From positions 124,001 to 188,000 of the forward strand of contig CALLPN010000006.1 in the NCBI GenBank assembly GCA_938015435.1: DNA of 64,000 nucleotides. Direction: 5' to 3'. Shown here piece after piece: positions 1-9,613 of this stretch. The notes under the pieces were generated by a model. The model was given only the letters and a program-made list of their open reading frames with translations, did not search any database and had not been told where the DNA came from. This stretch comes from an uncultured Saprospiraceae bacterium (GTDB lineage: Bacteria > Bacteroidota > Bacteroidia > Chitinophagales > Saprospiraceae). The position numbers and the translations under genes are program-made. The first letter of the stretch is position 1. Every line of letters starts with the position of its first letter.

Positions 1-1
1 A

Positions 2-1213
2 AAATATAAAGAAGAATTAATAAATAATAAGATCGACTTTGAAGAAAGCGGTCATGATTTTGACAGATTACAAAATGCTAAGTTAGCAATAGTTAGTCCT
101 GGTATTCCAGATTCTGCAAAACCTATACAAGTTTTGATGGCCAATGGAGTAGAGATTATCTCTGAGATAGAGTATGGGTATAGAAATACTAATGCAACCA
201 TCATAGCTATTACTGGCAGTAATGGTAAAACCACTACTACTGGTCTAATATATCATATCCTCAGAGATGCTGAGTATGATGTAGCGGTAGGCGGTAACTA
301 TGGCATAGCAATGTGTAGAGTATTAGCAGAAAGGCAACCCAATTATTTTGTCTTAGAGCTCAGTAGTTTTCAGTTAGAGAAAGTAGATACTTTCAAAGCA
401 GATATCGCTATCATTCTCAATATCACTCCTGATCATTTGGATAGATATGAGTATAATATGGACCTCTATGTAGAAGCAAAAATGAATATCGTCAATAATC
501 AAACGAAAGAGAATACAATCATCTATAACGGTGATGATAAGAATATTCAGAATAATCTGAATAATAGAATTCTCCCTTCGACAAGGAGGATTCAAATTTC
601 GACTAAGGACTACATTACTGGATTGGTGTCTTCGGATACCGATCTAGTTTTCCAAACTCAGTTGAAAGGAATACACAATCTATTTAATGCAAGGTGTGCA
701 ATTGCCGCCAGTAGACAAATCGGATTGACAGAAATACAAATTGCCTCTGGGCTAGCGACATTTACAAATATGGCGCATCGCATGGAGTCAATTACTGTAA
801 TCAAAGGAGTACAGTATATTAATGATAGCAAAGCGACTAATGTAGACGCCGTTTTTTATGCTCTCGATGCGATGACTACACCAGTTATCTGGATCGCTGG
901 AGGCGCAGACAAAGGCAATGACTACAATCAAATCGAACAACTTGTCAAAAAAAAAGTAAAAGTACTTATTTGTTTGACGGCATATCCAGAGCCTTTAACT
1001 ACAGCTTTTGGAAATGTACTCGATGAGATAGTAATAACTGAAAATGTCGACGAAGCAATCAAAATAGCAGCTCATTATGCAGAGGATGGGGATACAGTAT
1101 TATTGTCTCCAGCATGTGCAAGTTTTGATCTATTCAATAACTACATGGATAGAGGAGAGCAGTTTCGCATTAGCGTTCTTAATCAATTAAGAGTTAGCAA
1201 GAGTGGAAGTTGA
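2..1213 (+). CDS. murD: UDP-N-acetylmuramoylalanine--D-glutamate ligase MurD (5' truncated)
   Basis: Cytoplasmic Mur ligase that adds D-glutamate to UDP-MurNAc-L-Ala using ATP. The frame is open from base 2, so the N-terminal end lies outside the window; an internal ATG at 134 is not the true start. The Mur ligase ATP loop ITGSNGKTTTT is visible, followed by the family's 'LELSSFQLE' stretch, an 'NITPDHLDRY' segment and the C-terminal 'NDSKATN' motif, all in normal order. It opens the dcw cluster here; mraY is expected just upstream but is not in view. A 281-base gap separates it from ftsW, unusually wide for this cluster. Confidence 0.96.
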   Translation, partial: KYKEELINNKIDFEESGHDFDRLQNAKLAIVSPGIPDSAKPIQVLMANGVEIISEIEYGYRNTNATIIAITGSNGKTTTTGLIYHILRDAEYDVAVGGNYGIAMCRVLAERQPNYFVLELSSFQLEKVDTFKADIAIILNITPDHLDRYEYNMDLYVEAKMNIVNNQTKENTIIYNGDDKNIQNNLNNRILPSTRRIQISTKDYITGLVSSDTDLVFQTQLKGIHNLFNARCAIAASRQIGLTEIQIASGLATFTNMAHRMESITVIKGVQYINDSKATNVDAVFYALDAMTTPVIWIAGGADKGNDYNQIEQLVKKKVKVLICLTAYPEPLTTAFGNVLDEIVITENVDEAIKIAAHYAEDGDTVLLSPACASFDLFNNYMDRGEQFRISVLNQLRVSKSGS

Positions 1214-1494
1214 GCAATTAAAATGAAATTGAAACGGGATTAATTATAAACTACAATAATTAATTCAGGGGAAATAAAGACTAATGTTATTGTACCAATT
1301 TGGTATAGTAAAATACTAAATAGAGTAATTAAGGCGATTCTATTTGGGGGAAGTGTTCCAATAATTAAGGCGATTGGAAGGCTTATAATAAGAAGACAAA
1401 CTATTCAATCAATTACTATGATTTTATCATAGTGAAATCTAGGTATATGCTTAGGTGGTTGTCTGGTATTTAAGAAAACTACAAACCAAACTCA
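1214..1494. other. Non-coding gap between murD and ftsW with short repeats
   Basis: This 281-base spacer interrupts an otherwise compact cluster. It holds a perfect 14-base direct repeat, TAATTAAGGCGATT, at 1326-1339 and 1362-1375. The second copy lies in a hairpin (TTCCAAT 1356-1362 with ATTGGAA 1373-1379). A second perfect hairpin pairs ACTATGAT 1415-1422 with ATCATAGT 1426-1433 across a 3-base loop and has no T-tract. No coding frame is recognisable. It may hold a promoter or a regulatory RNA structure for ftsW-murG. Confidence 0.4.
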
Positions 1495-2673
1495 TTGTCA
1501 GGAATCTCGACAATATATCAAAATCTTAAAGGCGATAAAGTCATTTGGCTGATCGTAACTTTACTGAGTCTAGCATCTTTGCTGGCTGTGTATAGTGCGA
1601 CGGGTAGTATGGCATACCGAATGCGTGGAGGTAATAATGAGTATTACTTATTTCAGCAAGCTTTCTTCTTATTAGTAGGAATGGGATCGATGTATGCCGC
1701 TTATAAGTTGCATTATATGCAATATTCTAAGCTTGCACCGCTACTTCTTATGGTTGCAGGGTTAGCTTTGCTTTGGACTTTAGGATTCGGAACAGAAATA
1801 AACGAAGCCAAGAGATGGATTACTATTCCTTGGATCGATAAGACAATACAAACATCAGATTTTGCTAAGCCAGTATTAATCATTTGGGTCGCTAGAGCAC
1901 TAGCGGTGAAGCAAGATTACATCAAAGATTTCAAACAAGCTTTTCTTCCGATTATCATGCCGGTAATTATAGTCTGTGCTTTAATAGCACCGGAAGATCT
2001 ATCTACTGCAGCATTACTATTTACTACATGTCTACTAATGATGTTCATTGGAAGGATATCATTGAAGTATGTTTTTCTATTAATATTAATGGGCGTCATA
2101 GCACTGAGTATATTGGTGATGATCGGATCAATATTTCCAGATCTTGTAAGAGTAGAAACATGGATTAGCCGTATCAATGAATTTATCTATAATTCTGATG
2201 GAGGTTTCCAAGTACAGCAATCAAAAATAGCAATCGCCAGTGGCGAACTGACAGGTGTCGGCCCAGGAAATAGTATGCAAAGAAATTTTCTTCCACTGGC
2301 ATATGCGGATTACATCTATGCAATCATTATGGAGGAGTATGGACTCTTAGGAGGATTTACGATTCTCGGATTATACTCATGGTTACTCTTTAGATGTACA
2401 CGCATAGTAACTAGGTGTCCAAAAACATTCGGAGCGATACTAGCTATGGGTTTATGTTTAAATATAGTAATACAAGCTTTTGCCAATATAGCAGTATCAG
2501 TACAACTGGTGCCAGCAACAGGGTTGACACTTCCATTAGTAAGTATGGGTGGTACTTCAATATTATTTACCTGTATCTCCTTGGGTATTATCCTGAGTGT
2601 AAGCAGATATGTAGAAGAAGCACAATTCAAACAAGCTGCGATAGAAAAGATGGAAGATGCGAGTATTAATTAG
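1495..2673 (+). CDS. ftsW: Cell-division lipid II polymerase FtsW
   Basis: Polytopic inner-membrane SEDS glycosyltransferase that polymerises lipid II at the septum with a partner class B PBP. The 392 residues form about ten hydrophobic segments. The family's C-terminal block is present ('MEEYGLLGG' then 'GLTLPLVSMGGTS'). Placement between murD and murG supports FtsW over RodA. The start is a TTG at 1495: an in-frame stop lies at 1471 and the first internal ATG would remove the first membrane segment. The 3' end overlaps murG by 17 bases, so the two are probably translationally coupled. Confidence 0.94.
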   Translation: MSGISTIYQNLKGDKVIWLIVTLLSLASLLAVYSATGSMAYRMRGGNNEYYLFQQAFFLLVGMGSMYAAYKLHYMQYSKLAPLLLMVAGLALLWTLGFGTEINEAKRWITIPWIDKTIQTSDFAKPVLIIWVARALAVKQDYIKDFKQAFLPIIMPVIIVCALIAPEDLSTAALLFTTCLLMMFIGRISLKYVFLLILMGVIALSILVMIGSIFPDLVRVETWISRINEFIYNSDGGFQVQQSKIAIASGELTGVGPGNSMQRNFLPLAYADYIYAIIMEEYGLLGGFTILGLYSWLLFRCTRIVTRCPKTFGAILAMGLCLNIVIQAFANIAVSVQLVPATGLTLPLVSMGGTSILFTCISLGIILSVSRYVEEAQFKQAAIEKMEDASIN

Positions 2674-3748
2674 TGGAGGAGGAACAGGTGGACACGTCTA
2701 CCCAGCTATAGCGATAGCCAATGCGATTAAGGATAAAGATCCTTCTGTGGAAATATTGTTCGTAGGTGCTCAAGGTAAACTTGAAATGGAAAAAGTCCCA
2801 GCAGCGGGATATCCAATAGAGGGACTTTGGATTAGTGGCTTTCAGAGGAAATTGAGTTTAAGGAATTTATCTTTTCCATTTAAACTTATTTCGAGTCTTT
2901 ATAGAGCTCGAAAAATAATTAAAAAATTCAAGCCAGATGTGGCTGTAGGAGTTGGAGGATATGCAAGCGGACCGATATTACAGGTAGCGAGTATGATGAA
3001 GATCCCAACATTGATACAAGAACAAAATTCTTATCCAGGAATAACGAATAAAATACTGGCCAAGAAAGTAAATAAGATATGTGTGGCGTATGAGGGAATG
3101 GAGAGATTCTTCCCAAAGAGTAAAATCATACTTACAGGGAATCCTGTAAGACGAGACTTATACGATACACCAATTAACAAGGAAGAAGCAAAGGCTTCTT
3201 TTGGTATCGACAACGATCATAAGACGGTATTAATCTTTGGCGGTAGCCTAGGTGCAAGACGTATCAATGAATCAGTTGAAGATGCTTTTGACATTATAAA
3301 AAGGCATTCGGAGATCAACTATGTTTGGCAGGTTGGTAAAATGTATTTCGATGAATATTCTTGCGGTGTGGTAGCCGCATTGCCGAATATAACAGTGCTT
3401 CCATTTATTGAGAGAATGGATTTTGCATACGCTGCGTCTGACGTGGTAGTTTGTAGAGCTGGTGCACTGACGATCTCCGAGATTGCCCTTATTAATAAAC
3501 CTGCAGTACTTGTACCGAGTCCGCATGTTGCAGAAGACCATCAAACCAAAAATGCGATGGCTCTTGTAAGCAATGAGGCAGCTCTCATGGTACGAAACGC
3601 AGAAGCACAAGAAAAGATGATTCCAACAGTACTGGAGTTGTTAAGTGATGAAAAGTTGCAAAATAACTTAGTCAGCAACTTAAAGAAGATGGGTAGACCC
3701 AACGCGACGAGTGAAATCGCAGAAGAAATTTTTAAACTGATTAATTAA
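2657..3748 (+). CDS. murG: UDP-GlcNAc:lipid I N-acetylglucosaminyltransferase MurG
   Basis: Membrane-associated GT28 enzyme that converts lipid I to lipid II. The 363-residue length is typical. The N-terminal glycine-rich lipid I loop is GGGTGGH (residues 7-13). The inter-domain 'VGVGGYASGP' and 'QEQNSYPG' stretches and the UDP-GlcNAc-binding 'FGGSLGARRIN' and 'HVAEDHQTKNA' motifs follow in order. The ATG lies inside the last codons of ftsW. Confidence 0.97.
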   Translation: MRVLISGGGTGGHVYPAIAIANAIKDKDPSVEILFVGAQGKLEMEKVPAAGYPIEGLWISGFQRKLSLRNLSFPFKLISSLYRARKIIKKFKPDVAVGVGGYASGPILQVASMMKIPTLIQEQNSYPGITNKILAKKVNKICVAYEGMERFFPKSKIILTGNPVRRDLYDTPINKEEAKASFGIDNDHKTVLIFGGSLGARRINESVEDAFDIIKRHSEINYVWQVGKMYFDEYSCGVVAALPNITVLPFIERMDFAYAASDVVVCRAGALTISEIALINKPAVLVPSPHVAEDHQTKNAMALVSNEAALMVRNAEAQEKMIPTVLELLSDEKLQNNLVSNLKKMGRPNATSEIAEEIFKLIN

Positions 3749-3788
3749 AATTGCTGATTGAAATAAATTGTAATGGAATTCGCAATCA

Positions 3789-5192
3789 ATGAGTAAAGAG
3801 AAAATGCAAAGAGAAGAAGTTGACCTTGATAAAGTAAAGCGCATTTTTTTTATTGGAGTAGGTGGCATAGGTATGTCCGCAATAGCTAGATACTTTCATC
3901 AAAGTGGACTGATAGTATCAGGTTATGATAAAACAGAAACAGTACTCACTAAAAAGTTAGTAGAGGAAGGTATAAAGATCTCTTACGAAGATCAAATTGA
4001 AACGTTAGATAAAGATGCCGATTTAATCGTGTATACACCAGCAATTCCAGATAGCCATGTGGGTTGGAATTGGTATCAGGATAATAAGTATCCAGTTTAC
4101 AAGAGGGCAGAGATACTCGCCATGATAAGTCATCATAAGCATTCTATTTGTATTGCTGGGACTCATGGAAAGACTTCTACCAGTTCGATGGTTACTTATT
4201 TATTGAGAGAGTGTGGAGTGGATGCTTCCGCTTTTATAGGTGGCATACCTACGGACTATGGTACTAACTTCTTATATGGAGAAAGTGATTGGGTCGTAAT
4301 GGAAGCAGATGAATATGATAGATCATTCTGGAGTTTGTCTCCTGACATTGCATCTATTGCTTCGATGGACGCAGATCATCTTGATATCTATGGATCACAC
4401 GATGTGATGAAGAAAGGATTTGAAGGATTTGCTCGTAAGATTATTGACAACGGTGTATTACTAATAAAATACCCACTAGAAGAAGAATTATCAAGTAAAC
4501 TCAAAAGTGAGCTGAAAAATAAAAATGTTACTCTTAAATCATTTGGAATAAATGGTGGAAATATACAAGCGCAGCAAGTAAGAGTAGTAAATGGGCAGTA
4601 TACTTTTGATTATGTATCGAAAGAACATACTATTAAGGATCTTACAATGAAAATGCCTGGACAGCATAATGTAGAAAATGCTTTAGTAGCAATCTCCATT
4701 GCTCTCGAAAGAGGATGTAGTCCAGATGATGTCAGATTAGCTTTAGGAAGTTTCTCTGGAATCAAAAGAAGGTTTGAAACATTTTGTCAGACAGAAGAAT
4801 TAGTGATGATAGACGATTACGCACATCATCCTACCGAACTTCGAATGGCAATAGATGCAGCTAGAAATTTATATCCGGACAAAAAGTTGACTGGAGTTTT
4901 TCAACCTCATCTGTTTAGTCGTACTCAGGATTTTTACAAGGAATTTGCTGAAGTACTGGATGGATTAGATGAATGTTTATTGATTCCTATATATCCTGCA
5001 AGGGAGCTTCCAATTGAAGGAGTGACTAGCAAGATGATATATGATGAAATGGTTTTGAAGGAAAAATACTTAATTGATAAAAATGAAGTGTTAGATCATG
5101 TCAAGATTAGTGAATCAGAAGTACTGTTGGTACTCGGAGCTGGAGATATAGATGTATTGCCAAGGCAACTGAAAGAGTGGGCGGAAAAGTAA
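3789..5192 (+). CDS. murC: UDP-N-acetylmuramate--L-alanine ligase MurC
   Basis: Cytoplasmic Mur ligase adding L-alanine to UDP-MurNAc. The 467 residues show the N-terminal 'FIGVGGIGMSAIA' nucleotide-binding loop (about 21-33), the ATP loop GTHGKTS (124-130), a 'DADHLDIY' segment and the C-terminal 'DDYAHHPTE' motif that marks MurC. It lies 40 bases after murG and 67 before ftsQ, in the usual dcw order. Confidence 0.97.
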   Translation: MSKEKMQREEVDLDKVKRIFFIGVGGIGMSAIARYFHQSGLIVSGYDKTETVLTKKLVEEGIKISYEDQIETLDKDADLIVYTPAIPDSHVGWNWYQDNKYPVYKRAEILAMISHHKHSICIAGTHGKTSTSSMVTYLLRECGVDASAFIGGIPTDYGTNFLYGESDWVVMEADEYDRSFWSLSPDIASIASMDADHLDIYGSHDVMKKGFEGFARKIIDNGVLLIKYPLEEELSSKLKSELKNKNVTLKSFGINGGNIQAQQVRVVNGQYTFDYVSKEHTIKDLTMKMPGQHNVENALVAISIALERGCSPDDVRLALGSFSGIKRRFETFCQTEELVMIDDYAHHPTELRMAIDAARNLYPDKKLTGVFQPHLFSRTQDFYKEFAEVLDGLDECLLIPIYPARELPIEGVTSKMIYDEMVLKEKYLIDKNEVLDHVKISESEVLLVLGAGDIDVLPRQLKEWAEK

Positions 5193-5259
5193 ATTTGAAA
5201 TTCTGTTATGAAGTTAACTGCTTCAAATACAATTAATAAAAATTAGAATAAAATAATAA

Positions 5260-6063
5260 ATGAAAAGAGCTAAAAAAATAGAATCATTTGACAACTGGAA
5301 AGCTACGGTAGTATGGTTAGCTACAGTATTGTCAATAATGATTATACTTTTTCTAGCTATAGAAAGTAAGTCTAGCATGCCTCTGAGTTCAGTGCAGATA
5401 GAAATAGTTCAAGTGCCTAATCAAAAGGCAATAGTCACTGAGAAAATAATAATAGATAAGCTTAACGCATATCTAAGATTTGATATAGAAGAAGCTAATA
5501 TCGAAGACTTAAATCTAGTAGAAGTAGAACATGTAATTAGGTCAGATGATAGAGTGAAATCTGTTGAAGTATATCTTGATGGAGGAGAGGCTGTACATGT
5601 AGAGATAGTACAACGCATACCTATCTTGAGAGTAATGACAGATAATGCGAACTACTATATCGATGAAAGTGGAAGACAGATAGGTAGAATATCTGGAAGA
5701 GCGATAAGAGTACCAGTTGTCACAGGAAGGGTATCAGACTATAGTCCGGAGTTTCTTTCTGATGAATACAAAGGGACATTAAAAGAAGTATTTGAATTGG
5801 CTTTAAAGCTAAAAGAAGATAAATTCCTTGGAGCATTGATAGAGCAAATTTATGTCAATGAATCAGATGAAATGGTCTTAATCCCTAAGTTGGGTGATGA
5901 AGATTTAGTGTTTGGAGGAATAGAAGATGCAGACGAAAAACTAAATAATATAAAGGACTTTTATGTCCACGGTATGCCAAAGGCAGGATGGAACAAGTTT
6001 CATACTTTGACATTCAAATACAAAGGAAAAGACGGAGAAGGTATTTTATTTGCGGAGAAGTAA
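5260..6063 (+). CDS. ftsQ: Cell-division protein FtsQ/DivIB
   Basis: Bitopic division protein linking early and late divisome parts. It has a short basic cytoplasmic tail, one membrane segment at about residues 16-36, then a POTRA-like region ('VIRSDDRVKSVEVYLDG') and the C-terminal beta domain. FtsQ diverges strongly between phyla, so the call rests on topology, the 267-residue length and its position between murC and ftsA. Confidence 0.88.
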   Translation: MKRAKKIESFDNWKATVVWLATVLSIMIILFLAIESKSSMPLSSVQIEIVQVPNQKAIVTEKIIIDKLNAYLRFDIEEANIEDLNLVEVEHVIRSDDRVKSVEVYLDGGEAVHVEIVQRIPILRVMTDNANYYIDESGRQIGRISGRAIRVPVVTGRVSDYSPEFLSDEYKGTLKEVFELALKLKEDKFLGALIEQIYVNESDEMVLIPKLGDEDLVFGGIEDADEKLNNIKDFYVHGMPKAGWNKFHTLTFKYKGKDGEGILFAEK

Positions 6064-6152
6064 ATTAAAAAAAAGACGTACGCATCAGAAGAATTATTAC
6101 CAATCATAACCAGTGTCTAAGCACTTTAAAAATTAAGTTAAAATAATAGATT

Positions 6153-7535
6153 ATGAACGACAAGACTCAAACCCCAAAAAATCTGGCAGTTGCTCTAGAT
6201 ATCGGAACTACGAAAGTAGTGGCGCTTGCAGGATATGTCAATGAGTATGAGAAAATCGAAATTATTGGAATTGGTACTGTAAAGTCCGAAGGTGTGACTC
6301 GTGGAGTTGTATCTAACATAGATAGAACGGTACGTGCAATTAAGGATTCGATAGAGATGGCGGAACAGGCGGCTCAATGCAAATTCGAAAAGGTACATGT
6401 AGGTATCGCAGGACAGCACATTAAATCGATTCATCACCATGGTCTACTAGTGAGACATGATCATAACTCTGAGATAGGTGAGGAAGACGTAAATAAACTA
6501 ATCAAGGATATGTACAAATTGGTACTACCTCCTGGAGATAAAATACTACACGTAATTCCACAAGAATACACTGTAGATAATGAGCAAGATATTGTTGATC
6601 CTATTGGAATGTCTGGTGTGAGATTAGAAGCTAATTTTCATATCATCACAGGTCAGATATCAGCATCGCGTAATATACTCAAGTGTGTAGAGAAAGCAGA
6701 TTTAGATGTAGCTGATATCACATTAGAGCCAATAGCATCTGCATCATCAGTGCTAAGTGAAGAAGAGAAAGAAGCTGGAGTTGCATTGGTTGATATAGGT
6801 GGTGGAACTACCGACATTACAATATTCAAAAACGGTATTATTAGACATACTGCTGTAATTCCATTTGGAGGTAATGTAGTGACTTCTGATATTCGTGAAG
6901 GATGTACAGTTATGAATGATCAGGCAGAAAAACTAAAAGTGAAATTTGGGTCAGCGATGGCCAGTGAAATATATGATAACAGAATCATAACAATTCCTGG
7001 TTTTAAAGGGAGAGATCCTAAAGAAATATCAGAGAAAAATTTGGCTCGTATAATCGAGGCTAGGGTAGAGGAAGTCTTTGATTATGTGCTGTGGGAAATC
7101 CGTAGATCTGGATATGAAAATAAATTAATTGCGGGTATAGTGCTCACTGGTGGTGGATCATTACTAAGGCATATTGATTTATTGTCAGAGTATCACACAG
7201 GTATGCATACTAGAGTAGGTAAGCCAGTAGAGCATTTAGCTCATGGATACTCAGCACAGTTGGACAGTCCAGTATATGCAACTTCAGTAGGTTTATTGAA
7301 AAACGCTTTGGATAATCTCAGTCTTAACTATGATGAACTCATGGAAGAGGAGAATAGAAAGATCGAAGAATCAAGATTAGCTGCGGAAGAAGCTGCCAAG
7401 GAAATCTCTGTGGATGATTCTTCCAATGATGATAAGGTCGATGGCAAAATAAAGAAGAAGGGGAAAGGAATATTTAATAAAGTGTTTTCACTTACTAAAG
7501 AATTCTTTGAAGCTACTCCAGATTCAGAATTTTAA
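6153..7535 (+). CDS. ftsA: Cell-division actin-like protein FtsA
   Basis: Actin-fold ATPase that tethers FtsZ to the membrane. Phosphate-1 motif 'ALDIGTTKV' is at residues 14-22, phosphate-2 'DIGGGTTD' at 214-221, and the adenosine motif 'VLTGGGSLL' lies near 330. An acidic, Glu/Ala-rich linker near residue 390-430 precedes a basic amphipathic stretch (KGIFNKVFSLTKEFF) near the C-terminus, which fits a membrane-targeting helix. At 460 residues it is slightly longer than proteobacterial FtsA because of this linker. Confidence 0.96.
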   Translation: MNDKTQTPKNLAVALDIGTTKVVALAGYVNEYEKIEIIGIGTVKSEGVTRGVVSNIDRTVRAIKDSIEMAEQAAQCKFEKVHVGIAGQHIKSIHHHGLLVRHDHNSEIGEEDVNKLIKDMYKLVLPPGDKILHVIPQEYTVDNEQDIVDPIGMSGVRLEANFHIITGQISASRNILKCVEKADLDVADITLEPIASASSVLSEEEKEAGVALVDIGGGTTDITIFKNGIIRHTAVIPFGGNVVTSDIREGCTVMNDQAEKLKVKFGSAMASEIYDNRIITIPGFKGRDPKEISEKNLARIIEARVEEVFDYVLWEIRRSGYENKLIAGIVLTGGGSLLRHIDLLSEYHTGMHTRVGKPVEHLAHGYSAQLDSPVYATSVGLLKNALDNLSLNYDELMEEENRKIEESRLAAEEAAKEISVDDSSNDDKVDGKIKKKGKGIFNKVFSLTKEFFEATPDSEF

Positions 7536-7688
7536 TCAAAGCCTCTACGTAATCAAGATATTCGTATAGAGCAATCATGAAAAGGTAAGGTGTTATTAAA
7601 ATAGACATCTAAGCCACTTCATGAAAGTTAAAGACAAAAGTCAATAGCTGTTTTAAATTAAATAAGTACACACTCAAAATCATATATC

Positions 7689-9140
7689 ATGTTATTCGAT
7701 ATACCTAAAAATAAGACATCAATCATCAAAGTAATAGGTGTCGGTGGAGGCGGAGGTAATGCCGTAGCACACATGTTTAATCAAGGGATCACAGGCGTAG
7801 AGTTTGCGATATGTAATACGGATAATCAAGCTATCGAAGCGAGCCCTATTCCTACACAAATACAACTCGGACCACATCTTACTGAAGGTATGGGAGCAGG
7901 ATCTAAACCAGAAGTAGGTAAGCAAGCTTGTATAGAGTCAATTGACGAAGTGAGAAACTTCCTTAGTGATGGAACCAAGATGTTATTTATAACTGCTGGT
8001 ATGGGTGGTGGTACAGGAACTGGAGCAGCTCCTATTATTGCAAGAGCGGCAAAGGATATGGGAATACTTACTGTAGGTATTGTAACCATTCCATTTAAGT
8101 TCGAAGGGATGAGAAGACATCGACATGCAATCGAAGGATTAGAGCAACTTAAAAAGAATGTAGATTCTATCCTTGTAATATCTAATGATAAAGTAAAAGA
8201 AATATACGGTAACCTTACGCTTAAAGAGGCTTTTGCTGAAGCAGATAATATCTTAACTACTGCTGCGAAAGGTATCGCTGAAATCATCACTATTCCTGGT
8301 TATGTCAACGTGGATTTTGAAGATGTAAATACGGTAATGAAAGATAGTGGAGTATCTATAATGGGTAATGCTATTGCCGATGGAGATGATAGAGCTCGCA
8401 AAGCAATTAGCGGTGCGTTAAACTCGCCATTATTAGAAGATAACGATATCCGTGGTGCTCAACATATTTTATTAAATATCACCTCTGGTACTAAAGAGGT
8501 GACAATGGATGAGATATCTGAAATCACAGATTATGTACAAGAAGAAGCTGGATATGGTACTGATCTTATCTGGGGTAATTGTACTGATCCTGAGCTTGGA
8601 GATAAGATAAGTATTACACTAATCGCTACAGGATTTGAAGAAGGGAAAGCGATCATCGAAGAGAAAAAACCAGAAGCAAAGAAAGTGATCGTACCTCTTG
8701 ATGATTTCTTTACTAATGAAGAAAATGAATCAGTAGTAGAGTCATTTGATCTTCCAGAAACTGATTCGCAATATACATTTGACTTTGATGCACCAGCTGT
8801 ACCTACGTCATCTAACTCTCAGAGAGAATATACAACTCGCGAAACTAATAAAAAGGAAGAGGTTTCAGAAGAAAGAAGAAAAGTAGTCGCTAGTAAAGAG
8901 GAAGAAATGGATAGAGCTCGTAGAGAGTATCAAAGAAAATCTACAAGCAAGCCATTAGACAATGCAAACATAATTTCGGATATGGAAAAAGTGCCTGCAT
9001 ACCTAAGAAGAAGTATCGAACTAGATGAAATAGAACAGTCAAACGCTAAAGGAAACTTATCTGAGTATACTATTGGCGCAGATGATGACTTAGGTCATCT
9101 ACGTACTTCGAATTCATTCCTGCACAATAACGCGGATTAA
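7689..9140 (+). CDS. ftsZ: Cell-division GTPase FtsZ
   Basis: Tubulin-like GTPase that forms the Z-ring. The GTP-binding signature GGGTGTG is at residues 106-112, with 'VGGGGGNAV' near 18-26 and the T7-loop region around 'GYVNVDFEDV'. The GTPase core ends near residue 325. A charged, disordered linker follows, then 'KVPAYLRR' near residue 436, which I read as the conserved C-terminal peptide that binds FtsA. About 40 residues follow that peptide. This is the last gene of the dcw cluster; a terminator lies at 9388-9415. Confidence 0.97.
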   Translation: MLFDIPKNKTSIIKVIGVGGGGGNAVAHMFNQGITGVEFAICNTDNQAIEASPIPTQIQLGPHLTEGMGAGSKPEVGKQACIESIDEVRNFLSDGTKMLFITAGMGGGTGTGAAPIIARAAKDMGILTVGIVTIPFKFEGMRRHRHAIEGLEQLKKNVDSILVISNDKVKEIYGNLTLKEAFAEADNILTTAAKGIAEIITIPGYVNVDFEDVNTVMKDSGVSIMGNAIADGDDRARKAISGALNSPLLEDNDIRGAQHILLNITSGTKEVTMDEISEITDYVQEEAGYGTDLIWGNCTDPELGDKISITLIATGFEEGKAIIEEKKPEAKKVIVPLDDFFTNEENESVVESFDLPETDSQYTFDFDAPAVPTSSNSQREYTTRETNKKEEVSEERRKVVASKEEEMDRARREYQRKSTSKPLDNANIISDMEKVPAYLRRSIELDEIEQSNAKGNLSEYTIGADDDLGHLRTSNSFLHNNAD

Positions 9141-9436
9141 GCAGTTTTTTTATGATGATGTACTCCAAGTAAAAGTAAGAAAAAAGTCGACTATCATACA
9201 CGCGAAATATAATTTCAATAATTATTATCGTACTGATTGCCGCGAAATAAATTAATAATTATTTATTAAATATAGTGCAGGATATTGGTTTGAAAAGATG
9301 TCAATATTTTGCCTTAGATACAACGACCCTTGGTCGCTAAAGATCGTCTTTTTATAGTCTTATATTTTTATGAGATTGGTTTATTATGGCCCAGGTTCCC
9401 CACTTGGGCCTTTTTCCGTTTGGTTGTGTATACGCA
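9141..9436. other. Non-coding 3' region of ftsZ
   Basis: No coding frame or recognisable RNA gene. A small hairpin, CGACC-CTT-GGTCG, lies near 9324-9336 and a clear terminator at 9388-9415. The short word CGCGAAAT occurs twice (about 9201 and 9241). Nothing else stands out. Confidence 0.4.
9388..9415 (+). terminator. Rho-independent terminator after ftsZ
   Basis: GGCCCA (9388-9393) pairs with TGGGCC (9405-9410), extended by a GT/AC pair next to the loop, and is followed by five T. It lies about 250 bases after the ftsZ stop and faces the right way to end the dcw transcript. Confidence 0.75.
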
Positions 9437-9573
9437 GTAAAAAATGGGATCAAGATGTTTTTTTTTGGTCAATATGACGCTTGTCAAAGTTCTTCTTATC
9501 TTAAGTAATTAAGAACCATGCGGCACAAACTAATTTTGACCACAATAATTTCGTCTTGATCCGTAAAACAATG
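9437..9573. repeat. Nested inverted-repeat element, possible MITE or structured RNA
   Basis: An 11-base outer repeat (9447-9457 with 9552-9562; one G-T difference) encloses a second pair, GGTCAA 9467-9472 with TTGACC 9536-9541, and an inner pair, GTTCTT 9489-9494 with AAGAAC 9511-9516. Directly outside lie near-identical words, GTAAAAAATG (9437-9446) and GTAAAACAATG (9563-9573), resembling a target-site duplication. On the minus strand the outer stem is followed by a T-run, so it could instead terminate the lipoprotein gene at 9614-10030. Confidence 0.45.
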
Positions 9574-9613
9574 AAAATTTATAATCTTCAGACATTATAA
9601 ATTTTGAGGTATC

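Noticed and set aside
3272..3610. A 112-codon open frame opposite murG
   Set aside because: It lies inside murG on the other strand and its product has no domain.
7826..8290. A 154-codon open frame opposite ftsZ
   Set aside because: It lies wholly within the conserved GTPase core on the other strand and results from codon bias of ftsZ.
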